64,000 bases of DNA, from NCBI RefSeq assembly GCF_001425605.1, contig NZ_LMRG01000027.1, positions 194,001 through 258,000 of the forward strand, read 5' to 3'. Below, piece after piece: positions 51,104-59,283 of this stretch. Every line of letters begins with the position of its first letter. Within the stretch, counting starts at the first letter, position 1. The notes under the pieces were generated by a model, which was not told the DNA's origin, ran no database searches, and saw nothing but the letters and a program-made list of their open reading frames with translations. The stretch comes from Rhizobium sp. Leaf453. GTDB lineage: Bacteria > Pseudomonadota > Alphaproteobacteria > Rhizobiales > Rhizobiaceae. The position numbers were made by a program, and so were the translations under genes.

Positions 51104-51334
51104 TCAATCGCTGCCGCCACCTCCGTCACCCCCGCCGCCGCAATCGCCACCACTGGAATCACTGCCGCAATGGCCCCCGACGTCGAAGATCACACCGGTT
51201 TCACCGCCGCCAGATGCAGCGGAACGGGCATTGCGCCTCTTGCCGGCATTATGGCCGGCGACTGCCAGCGTCAGCATAACAGGCGCCAGGATCATCAACA
51301 TCACGACGCCAAAGCTGATGGTACCGGGCTCCAT
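51104..51334 (-). CDS. Small Gly-rich membrane protein antisense in the phn operon
   Basis: 76-residue frame on the strand opposite to phn. ATG 51334 has an excellent Shine-Dalgarno (GGGAGAGGCGAT). It begins MEPGTISFGVVMLMILAPVM with one membrane helix (residues about 6-26), then a basic stretch (HNAGKRRNAR) and a Gly/Asp/Cys-rich tail (GGHCGSDSSGGDCGGGGDGG). The competing plus-strand frame in the same bases is low-complexity and has no start signal. It fills the 299-bp gap between fosX and phnJ, otherwise unexplained in a tightly packed operon. I do not recognise it. Possible secreted-tail membrane protein; function unknown. Confidence 0.6.
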   Translation of the reverse strand: MEPGTISFGVVMLMILAPVMLTLAVAGHNAGKRRNARSAASGGGETGVIFDVGGHCGSDSSGGDCGGGGDGGGGSD

Positions 51335-51379
51335 ATCGCCTCTCCCATGTCCGTCTTCCGGTTCACAAGGTAATCGATC

Positions 51380-52258
51380 ATGGCCGATCTTGCCACATAC
51401 AACTTCGCCTATCTCGACGAACAGACCAAGCGGATGATCCGCCGCGCCATCCTGAAAGCCATTTCGATACCCGGCTATCAGGTTCCTTTCGCCTCGCGTG
51501 AAATGCCGATGCCCTATGGCTGGGGCACCGGCGGCGTGCAGGTAACGGCGGCGATCCTCGGCCCGAATGACGTGCTGAAGGTCATCGACCAGGGTGCCGA
51601 TGATACGACCAATGCCGTGTCCATCCGCGCCTTCTTCCAGAAGGTCGCCAATGTGGCGGTGACGACGAAGACGCGCGAGGCGACGATCATCCAGACCCGC
51701 CACCGCATTCCCGAGGAAACGCTGAGCGCCGGACAGACGCTGGTCTACCAGGTGCCGATCCCCGAGCCGCTGCGATTCCTCGAGCCGCGCGAGACCGAGA
51801 CCCGCAAGATGCATGCGCTGGAGGAATACGGCCTTATGCATGTGAAGCTTTACGAGGATATCGCCCGCAACGGTCATATCGCCACGACCTATGCCTATCC
51901 AGTCAAGGTCGAGGGCCGCTACGTGATGGACCCGTCGCCGACTCCGAAATTCGACAATCCGAAAATGCACCGCTCGGAAGCGCTGCAGCTGTTCGGTGCC
52001 GGCCGCGAAAAGCGCATCTATGCCGTTCCGCCCTACACCGACGTCGTCAGCCTCGATTTCGAGGATCACCCGTTCGAAATCCAGCATTTCGACAAGCCCT
52101 GCGCGCTTTGCGGTGCGGAGCACGTCTATCTCGACGAGGTGGTTCTGGATGACAAGGGCGGTCGCATGTTCGTCTGCTCCGATACCGACCATTGCGAGGA
52201 CCGCCGCGAGCATGGCCATGCCGGCGAAATGCTGGCCCGGCAGGAGGCGGCGGAGTGA
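51380..52258 (+). CDS. phnJ: Carbon-phosphorus lyase, radical SAM PhnJ
   Basis: 292-residue radical SAM C-P lyase that splits ribose-1-phosphonate-5-phosphate to alkane and 5-phosphoribosyl-1,2-cyclic phosphate. Every catalytic residue of E. coli PhnJ is at the same number: glycyl radical Gly32 (SIPGYQVPF), Fe-S ligands Cys241, Cys244 and Cys266, and the thiyl Cys272 (CSDTDHC). It starts MADLATYNFAYLDEQTKRMI. The 299 bp before it hold an antisense gene, and the following 241 bp hold a palindromic repeat, so phnJ is isolated by unusual spacers within the operon. Confidence 0.95.
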   Translation: MADLATYNFAYLDEQTKRMIRRAILKAISIPGYQVPFASREMPMPYGWGTGGVQVTAAILGPNDVLKVIDQGADDTTNAVSIRAFFQKVANVAVTTKTREATIIQTRHRIPEETLSAGQTLVYQVPIPEPLRFLEPRETETRKMHALEEYGLMHVKLYEDIARNGHIATTYAYPVKVEGRYVMDPSPTPKFDNPKMHRSEALQLFGAGREKRIYAVPPYTDVVSLDFEDHPFEIQHFDKPCALCGAEHVYLDEVVLDDKGGRMFVCSDTDHCEDRREHGHAGEMLARQEAAE

Positions 52259-52297
52259 GCTTGGTAGATCAATCGGCATTGCGGCTGGCGCAGTTCT

Positions 52298-52441
52298 CCT
52301 CTTCTCCCCAGCGGGGAGAAGGTGGCGCGAAGCGCCGGATGAGGGGGGCCGAAGGCCACCTTCCTCTGGCTCCGGCTTCGCCTACGCCCACCTCATCGCC
52401 TCGCATCCGCTCGGCACTTCTCCCCGCTGGGGAGAAGAGGG
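52298..52441. repeat. RIME-like inverted repeat between phnJ and phnK
   Basis: A pair of inverted repeats about 144 bp across fills the phnJ-phnK gap. Each arm holds its own perfect hairpin: CTTCTCCCC with GGGGAGAAG at 52301-52321 (AGC loop) and at 52417-52437 (GCT loop). The outer arms are inverted copies of about 24 bp. The central part contains GCGCG...CGC and GGCCGAAGGCC motifs. The TTCTCCCC/GGGGAGAA core is widespread in rhizobial intergenic repeats. It separates phnJ from the ATPase genes and may affect their expression. Confidence 0.6.
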
Positions 52442-52499
52442 AGTGTGCCGCAACCATCCGCCCAGAACAGCACCTCCCGCTCAGCATGGGATATCCATC

Positions 52500-53276
52500 A
52501 TGACCGACACCCCCCTTCTCAAAGTCAACGATGTCTCGAAATTCTATGGCAGCCGCATCGGTTGCCGGAATGTCTCGTTCGAGCTCTGGCCCGGTGAAGT
52601 CCTGGCGATCGTCGGAGAATCCGGGTCGGGCAAGACGACGCTCCTGTCCTGCCTGTCCACGCGGCTCATGCCGAGTTCCGGGATCGTCGAGTATCATATG
52701 CGCGATGGCCAGTACCGGGATCTCGCCCGCATGGGCGAGGCCGAGCGGCGGTTCCTGATGAGGACGGACTGGGGCTTCGTCCACCAGAATCCGGCGGACG
52801 GATTGCGCATGACGGTCTCGGCCGGTGCCAATGTCGGCGAGCGGCTGATGGCGGTCGGCGACCGGCATTACGGTAATATTCGCGCCACCGCAGCCGACTG
52901 GTTGGCCCGTGTCGAGATCGATGAAGACCGGATCGACGACCAGCCGCGCGCCTTTTCCGGCGGCATGCGCCAGCGTCTGCAGATCGCCCGCAATCTGGTG
53001 ACCTCGCCGCGTCTGGTCTTCATGGACGAGCCGACCGGCGGCCTCGATGTTTCGGTCCAGGCGCGACTTCTCGATCTGGTGCGCGGTCTCGTGCACGACC
53101 TCGGGCTGTCGGCCATTATCGTCACCCACGACCTCGCCGTCGCGCGTCTCCTGTCGCACCGGATGATGGTGATGAAGGACGGTCTGGTGATCGAGCAGGG
53201 CCTGACCGACCGGGTGCTCGACGATCCCCGCGAGCCCTATACCCAGCTTCTCGTGTCCTCGATTTTGCAGGTGTGA
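52500..53276 (+). CDS. phnK: Phosphonate C-P lyase ATPase PhnK
   Basis: 258-residue ABC-type ATPase of the C-P lyase complex, not an importer ATPase. Walker A GESGSGKTT, signature FSGGMRQR, Walker B LVFMDEPTGGLD. In E. coli PhnK binds the PhnGHIJ core on PhnJ and is needed for catalysis. ATG 52500 (MTDTPLLKVND) is the start because a longer in-frame upstream frame is antisense or shadow of phnJ and the repeat. It overlaps the next gene by the bases GTGATTATG, with a 2-bp gap to the ATG of phnL. Confidence 0.93.
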   Translation: MTDTPLLKVNDVSKFYGSRIGCRNVSFELWPGEVLAIVGESGSGKTTLLSCLSTRLMPSSGIVEYHMRDGQYRDLARMGEAERRFLMRTDWGFVHQNPADGLRMTVSAGANVGERLMAVGDRHYGNIRATAADWLARVEIDEDRIDDQPRAFSGGMRQRLQIARNLVTSPRLVFMDEPTGGLDVSVQARLLDLVRGLVHDLGLSAIIVTHDLAVARLLSHRMMVMKDGLVIEQGLTDRVLDDPREPYTQLLVSSILQV

Positions 53277-53278
53277 TT

Positions 53279-53986
53279 ATGCCGACGCCACTCGTCGTTT
53301 CCGAAGTCTTCAAGAGCTTCACCATGCATCTGCGCGATGGCATCACTTTGCCGGTCGTTTCCGGCGTCTCTTTCTCCGTAAAGAAGGGCGAATGCGTCGT
53401 GCTCGGTGGCCCGTCCGGCGTCGGCAAAAGCTCGATCCTGAAGATGCTCTACGGCAATTACGCCGTCGACAGCGGCCAGATCCTGATCGAGCATCAGGGG
53501 CACCTCGTCGATCTCGCCCATGCGGCGCCGCGCGCGGTGATGGAGGTGCGGCGCGATACATTGGGTTATGTCAGCCAGTTCCTGCGTGCCGTACCGCGCG
53601 TCTCGGCCCTCGATGTCGTCGCCGAACCGCTTCTGGCGCGCGGCGTGGCGCAGGCTGAGGCCCGCGAAAGAGCGTCCGATCTTCTGGCGAAGCTCAATCT
53701 GCCGCGCGAACTCTGGCAGCTGCCGCCGGCCACTTTTTCCGGCGGAGAGCAGCAGCGCGTCAACATTGCCCGCGGCTTCATCACCGATCACGCCATTCTT
53801 CTGCTCGATGAACCCACCGCTTCACTCGACGCAGTGAACCGCCGTGTCGTGGTCGGCATGATCGCCGCCAAGAAGGCCGAAGGCGTCGCCCTGCTCGGCA
53901 TCTTCCACGACGAGGAAGTGCGCGACGCCGTGGCCGACCGCATTCTCGACGTCTCCGCATTTTCGCCGCGAAAGGCTGCCGCATGA
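53279..53986 (+). CDS. phnL: Phosphonate C-P lyase ATPase PhnL
   Basis: 235-residue ABC-type ATPase. Walker [11 protein letters not shown], signature FSGGEQQR, Walker [12 protein letters not shown]. In E. coli PhnL acts with PhnG/H/I in the first nucleosidase step and, with PhnK, docks on the core complex. A GTG at 53273 gives two further residues; the ATG at 53279 is my choice. It overlaps the next gene by 4 bp (ATGA), so the hexapeptide transferase is translated with it. Confidence 0.92.
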   Translation: MPTPLVVSEVFKSFTMHLRDGITLPVVSGVSFSVKKGECVVLGGPSGVGKSSILKMLYGNYAVDSGQILIEHQGHLVDLAHAAPRAVMEVRRDTLGYVSQFLRAVPRVSALDVVAEPLLARGVAQAEARERASDLLAKLNLPRELWQLPPATFSGGEQQRVNIARGFITDHAILLLDEPTASLDAVNRRVVVGMIAAKKAEGVALLGIFHDEEVRDAVADRILDVSAFSPRKAAA

Positions 53987-54600
53987 GCCAGAAACTGACG
54001 GAAGAACCGACGATCCACCCGACCGCGACCGTCAATCAGTCGGTGCTTGGCCGTTACACGGAAATCGGCGATCGCTGCCGCCTCGATGAGGTCGAGTTCG
54101 GTGATTATTCCTATATCGAGCGTGACGGCTCGATCTGGTGCGCGACGGTCGGCAAATTCGCCAACTTTGCCGCTTCGGTTCGAATCAACGCGACCAACCA
54201 TCCGACCTGGCGCGCGACATTGCATCACTTCACCTACCGAGCCTCCAATTACTGGCCGGATGCGGACATGGAGCAGGACTTCTTCGCCTGGCGTCGCAAA
54301 AATCGCGTCTTCATTGGGCATGATGTCTGGATCGGTCACGGTGCGACGGTCTTGCCGGGGGTCACCGTCGGCAATGGCGCGGTGATCGGGGCGGGTGCCG
54401 TCGTCTCGAAGGATGTCGCGCCCTACACGATCGTCGGCGGCGTCCCCGCCAGGCTGATCCGCGAGCGTTTCGGCGCCGATATTGTTGCGCGTTTTGAAAA
54501 GCTCGCCTGGTGGGACTGGGATCACGCCAAGCTGCGCGATGCGCTCGACGACTTCCGAATGCTCGATGCGGACGCCTTCCTCGTGCGTCACAATGCCTGA
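53983..54600 (+). CDS. Hexapeptide-repeat transferase of phosphonate operons
   Basis: 205-residue left-handed beta-helix acetyltransferase (DapH/chloramphenicol acetyltransferase-like). Repeats are visible as [40 protein letters not shown] and [20 protein letters not shown], then [14 protein letters not shown]. This matches the hexapeptide family specific to phn operons. The position (overlap with phnL by 4 bp) resembles that of phnO in other bacteria, which acetylates aminophosphonates; a similar role is plausible but unproven. Last gene before an intergenic hairpin and the phnC Pho-box array. Confidence 0.87.
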   Translation: MSQKLTEEPTIHPTATVNQSVLGRYTEIGDRCRLDEVEFGDYSYIERDGSIWCATVGKFANFAASVRINATNHPTWRATLHHFTYRASNYWPDADMEQDFFAWRRKNRVFIGHDVWIGHGATVLPGVTVGNGAVIGAGAVVSKDVAPYTIVGGVPARLIRERFGADIVARFEKLAWWDWDHAKLRDALDDFRMLDADAFLVRHNA

Positions 54601-54613
54601 TGAAATGCCACTG

Positions 54614-54637
54614 CAATCCCCGCGCCAGCGGGGATTG
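54614..54637 (+). terminator. Perfect hairpin after the hexapeptide transferase gene
   Basis: A 10-bp perfect stem, CAATCCCCGC (54614-54623) with GCGGGGATTG (54628-54637), around GCCA, 13 bp after the stop at 54600. No T-run follows, so it may be a weak or factor-dependent terminator or an mRNA end-protecting hairpin. It lies just before the Pho-box array and separates two transcription units. Confidence 0.6.
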
Positions 54638-54641
54638 TGGA

Positions 54642-54670
54642 CTGTAACAAAAACGACACCAATCTGACAT
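54642..54670 (+). promoter_or_regulatory. Three-unit Pho-box-like array upstream of phnC
   Basis: Three 7-mers, CTGTAAC (54642-54648), ACGACAC (54653-54659) and CTGACAT (54664-54670), are set at exact 11-bp intervals with 4-base spacers. The PhoB consensus is CTGTCAT repeated every 11 bp. First and third units match well, the middle one poorly. It sits 74 bp upstream of the phnC start. It is the natural place for phosphate-starvation induction of phnCDE; binding is inferred. Confidence 0.55.
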
Positions 54671-54743
54671 TCCCCCTTCATCAAGCAGCTTTAAGGCATG
54701 TCTCGTACCGATGACCGGTGCGGCTGCCAGAGGACGACTGCCC

Positions 54744-55580
54744 ATGTTTCAGCTGAAGAATGTAACGCGTCAGTTCGGCAAGAAGATTGCCGTCGATTCC
54801 GTTACCTTCGACATCCCGCAGGGCCAGATGGTCGGCATTATCGGTCGTTCCGGCGCCGGCAAATCGACGCTGCTGCGGATGATAAACCGCCTCAACGACG
54901 TCTCGTCAGGCTCCATTCATTTCGGCGATCTCGAAGTCTCGTCACTGCGCGGCGCGCCCCTGCGCAGCTGGCAGCGCGATTGCGCCATGATCTTCCAGCA
55001 ATTCAACCTGGTGCCGCGCCTCGACGTGCTGACCAACGTCCTGCTCGGACGTCTCAATCATCGCTCCACGGTTCTCAGCATCCTCAACATGTTCACCCGC
55101 GAAGAGCGGATCATGGCAATCGGCGCGCTGGAGCGGCTCGGTATCGAGCAGACGGCGCTGCAGCCGGCCGGCACGCTTTCGGGCGGCCAGCAGCAGCGCG
55201 TTGCGATCGCGCGGGCCTTGATGCAGCAGCCGAAGATGCTGCTCGCCGATGAGCCGATCGCCTCGCTCGACCCGCTGAACGCCAAGATCGTCATGGATGC
55301 GCTGCGCGACATCAACGAGCGCGATGGCATTACCGTCGTCACCAACCTGCATACGCTGGATACGGCGCGCAATTACTGCGAGCGCATCATCGGCATGGCG
55401 CATGGCCGTGTCGTTTTCGACGGTCAGCCGCAGGACCTGACGGCCGCCGCCGTCGCGGAAATCTATGGTTCGGGCGCCGATCTCGACGAGTCGATGACCT
55501 CCACCAGCATCAATATTCCTGCCGCGCAGGACAATACGAAATCCGCCGGCCTTCAGCCGCTGGCACTGGCCGGCCTTTAA
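54744..55580 (+). CDS. phnC: Phosphonate ABC importer ATPase PhnC
   Basis: 278-residue importer ATPase. Walker [10 protein letters not shown], signature LSGGQQQR, Walker [12 protein letters not shown], and the family segment [15 protein letters not shown]. It energises phosphonate uptake with PhnD and PhnE. The ATG 54744 (MFQLKNVTR) has AGAGGA upstream; an in-frame start 11 codons earlier is less likely. phnD follows 87 bp later. A Pho-box-like array lies upstream. Confidence 0.93.
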   Translation: MFQLKNVTRQFGKKIAVDSVTFDIPQGQMVGIIGRSGAGKSTLLRMINRLNDVSSGSIHFGDLEVSSLRGAPLRSWQRDCAMIFQQFNLVPRLDVLTNVLLGRLNHRSTVLSILNMFTREERIMAIGALERLGIEQTALQPAGTLSGGQQQRVAIARALMQQPKMLLADEPIASLDPLNAKIVMDALRDINERDGITVVTNLHTLDTARNYCERIIGMAHGRVVFDGQPQDLTAAAVAEIYGSGADLDESMTSTSINIPAAQDNTKSAGLQPLALAGL

Positions 55581-55667
55581 AAGGCGTCCGGGATCGAGAG
55601 CCCGCGTCAAGGGCAGATGTTTTAACCGAATGTGAGCCGGCTAAATCCGGATAACAGGAGAAGACCC

Positions 55668-56573
55668 ATGTTGAAGAAAGCACTTTTGGGCGCCGTTGCG
55701 CTCCTCGGCCTGATGGGCCAGGTTCAGGCCGAAGACCTCAAGGAATTCCGCGTCGGCATCATCGGCGGCGAGAACGAAGCCGACCGTCTGCGCAACTTCC
55801 AGTGCCTCGGCGATCACCTGAAGACCGCCCTGAACGTCGAGAAGGTTTCCTTCTTCCCGGCCGCAGACTATGACGGCGTCATCCAGGGCCTGCTCGGCGG
55901 CACGCTCGATTTTGCCGAACTCGGCGCTTCCGGCTATGCCAAGATCTATCTCGCCAAGGCCGACGCCGTCGAGCCGATCCTGACGACCGAGCAGACCGAC
56001 GGTTCGACCGGCTACTACTCGATCATGGTTGCCCGCAAGGACAAGGGCTTCACCAAGATCGAAGACCTGAAGGGCAAGAAACTCGGTTTCGCCGACCCGG
56101 ACTCGACCTCGGGCTACCTGATCCCGAGCGTCACCCTGCCGGAAACGATCGGCATGCCGGTCAAGGAATTCTTCGCTGAAACCGGTTTCGGCGGCGGTCA
56201 TGAAAACCTCGTTCTCGAAGTCCTGAAGGGCACGTTCGATGCCGGCACGACCTTCGGTTCGGGCATTGGCGAGTTCAAGGAAGGCTACACCTCCGGCAAC
56301 CTGCGCAAGATGGTCGACAAGGGCATCCTCGACATGAACGACCTGGTCGAGCTGTGGCGCTCGCCGCTGATCCCGAACGGCCCGACGGTGGTCCGTTCCT
56401 CGCTCAGCGCTGACGTGAAGGCCAAGTTCAAGCAGTTCATGCTTGACCTGCCGAAGACCGACGCAGCCTGCTTCGCAGCTGTCGAAGGCGGCGACTACAA
56501 GGGCTTCGTCGAAGTCAACGCCGACTTCTACAAGCCGATCATCGACGCCCGCAAGGCAACGATTGGCGGCTGA
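55668..56573 (+). CDS. phnD: Phosphonate binding protein PhnD
   Basis: 301-residue periplasmic binding protein. Signal peptide MLKKALLGAVALLGLMGQVQ with cleavage after QA. Landmarks RVGIIGGENEADRLRNF, ASGYAKIYLAKADAVEPI and DPDSTSGYLIPSVTL; the last is the phosphonate-binding loop segment of PhnD/SsuA-like proteins. ATG 55668 has AGGAGAAG upstream. It is followed by a hairpin with TTTT and then phnE1. Binds alkyl- or aminoalkylphosphonates in the periplasm. Confidence 0.94.
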   Translation: MLKKALLGAVALLGLMGQVQAEDLKEFRVGIIGGENEADRLRNFQCLGDHLKTALNVEKVSFFPAADYDGVIQGLLGGTLDFAELGASGYAKIYLAKADAVEPILTTEQTDGSTGYYSIMVARKDKGFTKIEDLKGKKLGFADPDSTSGYLIPSVTLPETIGMPVKEFFAETGFGGGHENLVLEVLKGTFDAGTTFGSGIGEFKEGYTSGNLRKMVDKGILDMNDLVELWRSPLIPNGPTVVRSSLSADVKAKFKQFMLDLPKTDAACFAAVEGGDYKGFVEVNADFYKPIIDARKATIGG

Positions 56574-56591
56574 TGTCGTCTGAATCAAAAG

Positions 56592-56620
56592 CGCTGGCCG
56601 GCGATCCTGGCCAGCGTTTT
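56592..56620 (+). terminator. Intra-operon hairpin between phnD and phnE1
   Basis: An 8-bp perfect stem, CGCTGGCC (56592-56599) with GGCCAGCG (56609-56616), followed by TTTT. It lies 19 bp after the phnD stop and ends 61 bp before phnE1. Such hairpins after a binding-protein gene usually stabilise the upstream mRNA and reduce expression of the permeases; partial termination is likely. Confidence 0.6.
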
Positions 56621-56680
56621 CTCGTCTGAACGGGCCTCGGGACAGGATGTCCATCGAGGCCACCCCGTGCCGGAGCTTCC

Positions 56681-57643
56681 ATGGCCATCTCAGCGCTTTC
56701 CCCGACCCTGAGCGACAATGGAGCAGTGGTCGAACGCCACTGGCAGGAGCTCAATCTCCGCCGCCGCACGTATACGTTTCTGGGCCTTGCGCTTCTTGCC
56801 GTGGCACTGTCCGGCTCGCTCTGGTTCGCCAATGCCACCAATGCCGGCAAGTTCTTCGACCGGCTTCCCTATTTCTTCGATTTCGTCGGTGACCTCGTGC
56901 CGCGCGACGGTGCGGAAATCGGGCGCGCATTGTTCGACCTGCCGTCACCCTACGACGATGGCAGCCTGAAATACAATTATCCCGAGGGCCGGGTCTATCT
57001 GACGGACACGATCTACGTGCCCGAATATTTCTACAAGATGTTGGAAACGCTGAATATTGCAATCTTCTCCACCATCTTCGGCATGTTCTTCGGCTTCATC
57101 CTTTGCTTTTTCGCGGCGCGCAACATGATGCCGAACCCCTGGGTGCGCGGCATCGCCAGGCGCTTCATGGAAATCCTGCGCGCCTTTCCGGAAGTTGTGA
57201 TCGCCGGCTTCTTTTTGGCCATCCTCTCGCTTGGGCCGATCCCGGCCATGATTGCGGTATCGATCCACACGGTCGGCGCGCTCGGCAAGCTGTTCTTCGA
57301 GGTTGTCGAGAACGCCGATATGCGACCGGATGAGGGCCTCAAGGCCGCCGGTGGCAACTGGATCGAGCGCGTCTGGTTCGGCATCGTGCCGCAGGTCCTG
57401 CCGAATTTCATGAGTTATTTCCTGCTGCGTCTCGAAATCAACGTGCGCGCTTCGACGATCATCGGTGCCGTCGGCGGCGGCGGTATCGGTGAGCCCTTGC
57501 GTCTGTCGATCAGTCAGGGCCATGAGGCAAAGACGCTCGCCATCATCATTCTCCTGTTCACGACGATCATCGCCGTCGATCAGTTTTCCGCATGGCTTCG
57601 CCGTCGCCTCGTCGGCGATCAAGCCTTCCAGCTCGCGCAGTAA
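56681..57643 (+). CDS. phnE: Phosphonate ABC importer permease PhnE1
   Basis: 320-residue permease. One N-terminal helix (TFLGLALLAVALSGSLWFAN, residues about 32-51), a periplasmic stretch of about 75 residues, then the BPD_transp_1 core. EAA loop segment DEGLKAAGGNWIERVWFGIV then PQVLPNF; the core ends with NVRASTIIGAVGGGGIGEPL. Forms a heterodimeric channel with the longer PhnE2, whose gene follows 10 bp later. ATG 56681 (MAISALSPTLSD). Confidence 0.92.
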   Translation: MAISALSPTLSDNGAVVERHWQELNLRRRTYTFLGLALLAVALSGSLWFANATNAGKFFDRLPYFFDFVGDLVPRDGAEIGRALFDLPSPYDDGSLKYNYPEGRVYLTDTIYVPEYFYKMLETLNIAIFSTIFGMFFGFILCFFAARNMMPNPWVRGIARRFMEILRAFPEVVIAGFFLAILSLGPIPAMIAVSIHTVGALGKLFFEVVENADMRPDEGLKAAGGNWIERVWFGIVPQVLPNFMSYFLLRLEINVRASTIIGAVGGGGIGEPLRLSISQGHEAKTLAIIILLFTTIIAVDQFSAWLRRRLVGDQAFQLAQ

Positions 57644-57653
57644 GGGGCCGATC

Positions 57654-59165
57654 ATGACCACAAGCACCCTGATGAGCGCCGCCGAGATGGAAGCCATCGC
57701 CGCTCGCCACCCTCAGCTCCTGAAGGGTTCCGCAAGCAAGCGCGTCCGTTCCGTGCTGATCATCGCCGGCATCGCGCTCTACATGATCTACAGCTGGTGG
57801 TTCTTCTCGATCGGACAGGTCCTCACCAACGCCAATTGGGGCATTGCCGGCAGCTATCTCGCCGATTGGGTCTCCTACGAGGTGCGTCCCGATATCAGGA
57901 TTGCCAAGGACGGCGCGATGCAGGTCGTCTATCCGCGTTTCTCACCGCTCGGCCCCGATGCCAAGCCGGACTGGGTGACGATCGAGACCAAGATGATGGA
58001 GCGCTCTGTCGATGCGCCGGCCGCCGCGCAGCAACAGCCGCAGGCGAAGAAATCCGCCTTCAGCTTCATGGCGCCGAATGCCGCCGTTGCCGGTTCGGGC
58101 ACCGAGGCCGCCGCCGCAACGGAGACCCGCACAGAGGAAGTCGTCAGCCGCGCGACCGTCCGCTTTGGCGGGGCGGCCAGCATCGAAGTTGTCGATGGCA
58201 AGGTGACAGCCGTTTATGACGGCCAGACATTCCTGATGCGGCTCGATCCGGCCAAGGGTGTGGAGCCTGAAGGTGCGCTGCCGGCATGGGCGACGCAGAA
58301 GCGGCCTGGCGAAAAGATTCAGCTTGCTTTCGGCATGACTGGCTGGGCCGAAGTCGATGTCGAGAAGGTCAGCATTCACAACCGCTTCCCAGGCTGGGCC
58401 AATTTCATCTTCGATACCAACTCGCCCTTCTTCAACAAGTCCTTCGGTGAGGTCATGAGCCTGATCACCACGGGCGACCGCATCGATCCTGCCCTGTCCA
58501 ACCTGGCACTCGCCTGGGATAACATTCTCTACAATTCCGAATGGCAGCATCTCGATGTCTGGACGAAGCTCTTGCAGACCATCGTCATGGCCTTCGTCGG
58601 AACGCTGTTTGCTTCGGTCATCGCCTTCCCGCTCTGCTTTCTGGCAGCCCGCAACATCACCCGCAACGGCGTTCTTAACCAAGTGACGAAGCGGCTGTTC
58701 GATTTCCTGCGCTCCGTCGACATGCTGATCTGGGCGCTGTTCTTCACGCGCGCCTTCGGCCCCGGACCGCTCGCCGGCATGTCGGCGATTTTTTTCACCG
58801 ATACCGGCACGCTCGGAAAGCTCTATGCCGAGGCGCTGGAGAATATCGACGACAAGCAGCGCGAAGGCGTCAAGTCGGTCGGCGCCGCGCCGCTCGCCGT
58901 ACAGCGTTTCGGCGTGCTGCCGCAGGTCCTGCCGGTCTTTGCCAGCCAGGCGCTCTATTTCTGGGAATCCAACACCCGCTCGGCCACCATCATCGGCGCG
59001 GTCGGCGCCGGCGGTATCGGTTTGAAGCTGTGGGAAGCGATGCGGACGAATTCCGACTGGGAAAACGTCGCCTACATGGTTATCCTGATTCTCATCGTCG
59101 TGTTCATCTTCGACAGTGTTTCCAACGCCCTGCGTTCGCGTCTCATGGGCCAGAAAACACATTGA
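57654..59165 (+). CDS. phnE: Phosphonate ABC importer permease PhnE2 with large insertion
   Basis: 503-residue permease, nearly twice the usual 260-290. The first helix is at about residues 34-56 (VLIIAGIALYMIYSWWFFSI). Then come about 230 predicted extracytoplasmic residues with a Gln/Ala-rich linker (VDAPAAAQQQPQAKKSAF) and a beta-rich stretch (RFGGAASIEVVDGKVTAVYD). The BPD_transp_1 core starts near residue 305 and has EAA loop REGVKSVGAAPLAVQRFGVL then PQVLPVF. The N-terminal domain has no family I recognise. It may contact PhnD or PhnE1. ATG 57654 chosen; the upstream frame is a shadow of phnE1. Confidence 0.87.
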   Translation: MTTSTLMSAAEMEAIAARHPQLLKGSASKRVRSVLIIAGIALYMIYSWWFFSIGQVLTNANWGIAGSYLADWVSYEVRPDIRIAKDGAMQVVYPRFSPLGPDAKPDWVTIETKMMERSVDAPAAAQQQPQAKKSAFSFMAPNAAVAGSGTEAAAATETRTEEVVSRATVRFGGAASIEVVDGKVTAVYDGQTFLMRLDPAKGVEPEGALPAWATQKRPGEKIQLAFGMTGWAEVDVEKVSIHNRFPGWANFIFDTNSPFFNKSFGEVMSLITTGDRIDPALSNLALAWDNILYNSEWQHLDVWTKLLQTIVMAFVGTLFASVIAFPLCFLAARNITRNGVLNQVTKRLFDFLRSVDMLIWALFFTRAFGPGPLAGMSAIFFTDTGTLGKLYAEALENIDDKQREGVKSVGAAPLAVQRFGVLPQVLPVFASQALYFWESNTRSATIIGAVGAGGIGLKLWEAMRTNSDWENVAYMVILILIVVFIFDSVSNALRSRLMGQKTH

Positions 59166-59283
59166 AAAATGGGGGCGGATCTCCGCCATTCATCACGATA
59201 ATGTCATGAAAAGGGGGTAGCGACGGCGTCACATCGGCACCGTCCGATCATCGCTCCCGTGACATCTCTGCAGGGAATGACCA

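Noticed and set aside
51077..51373. Plus-strand 98-codon frame between fosX and phnJ
   Set aside because: Low-complexity Ala/Thr/His product with no ribosome site; the minus-strand 76-codon frame is better supported.
51996..52499. Upstream extension of the phnK frame
   Set aside because: Runs through phnJ and the palindromic repeat out of phase; ATG 52500 gives the normal PhnK N-terminus.
57942..59189. Minus-strand 415-codon frame across phnE2
   Set aside because: Antisense shadow of a membrane-protein gene, no domain.
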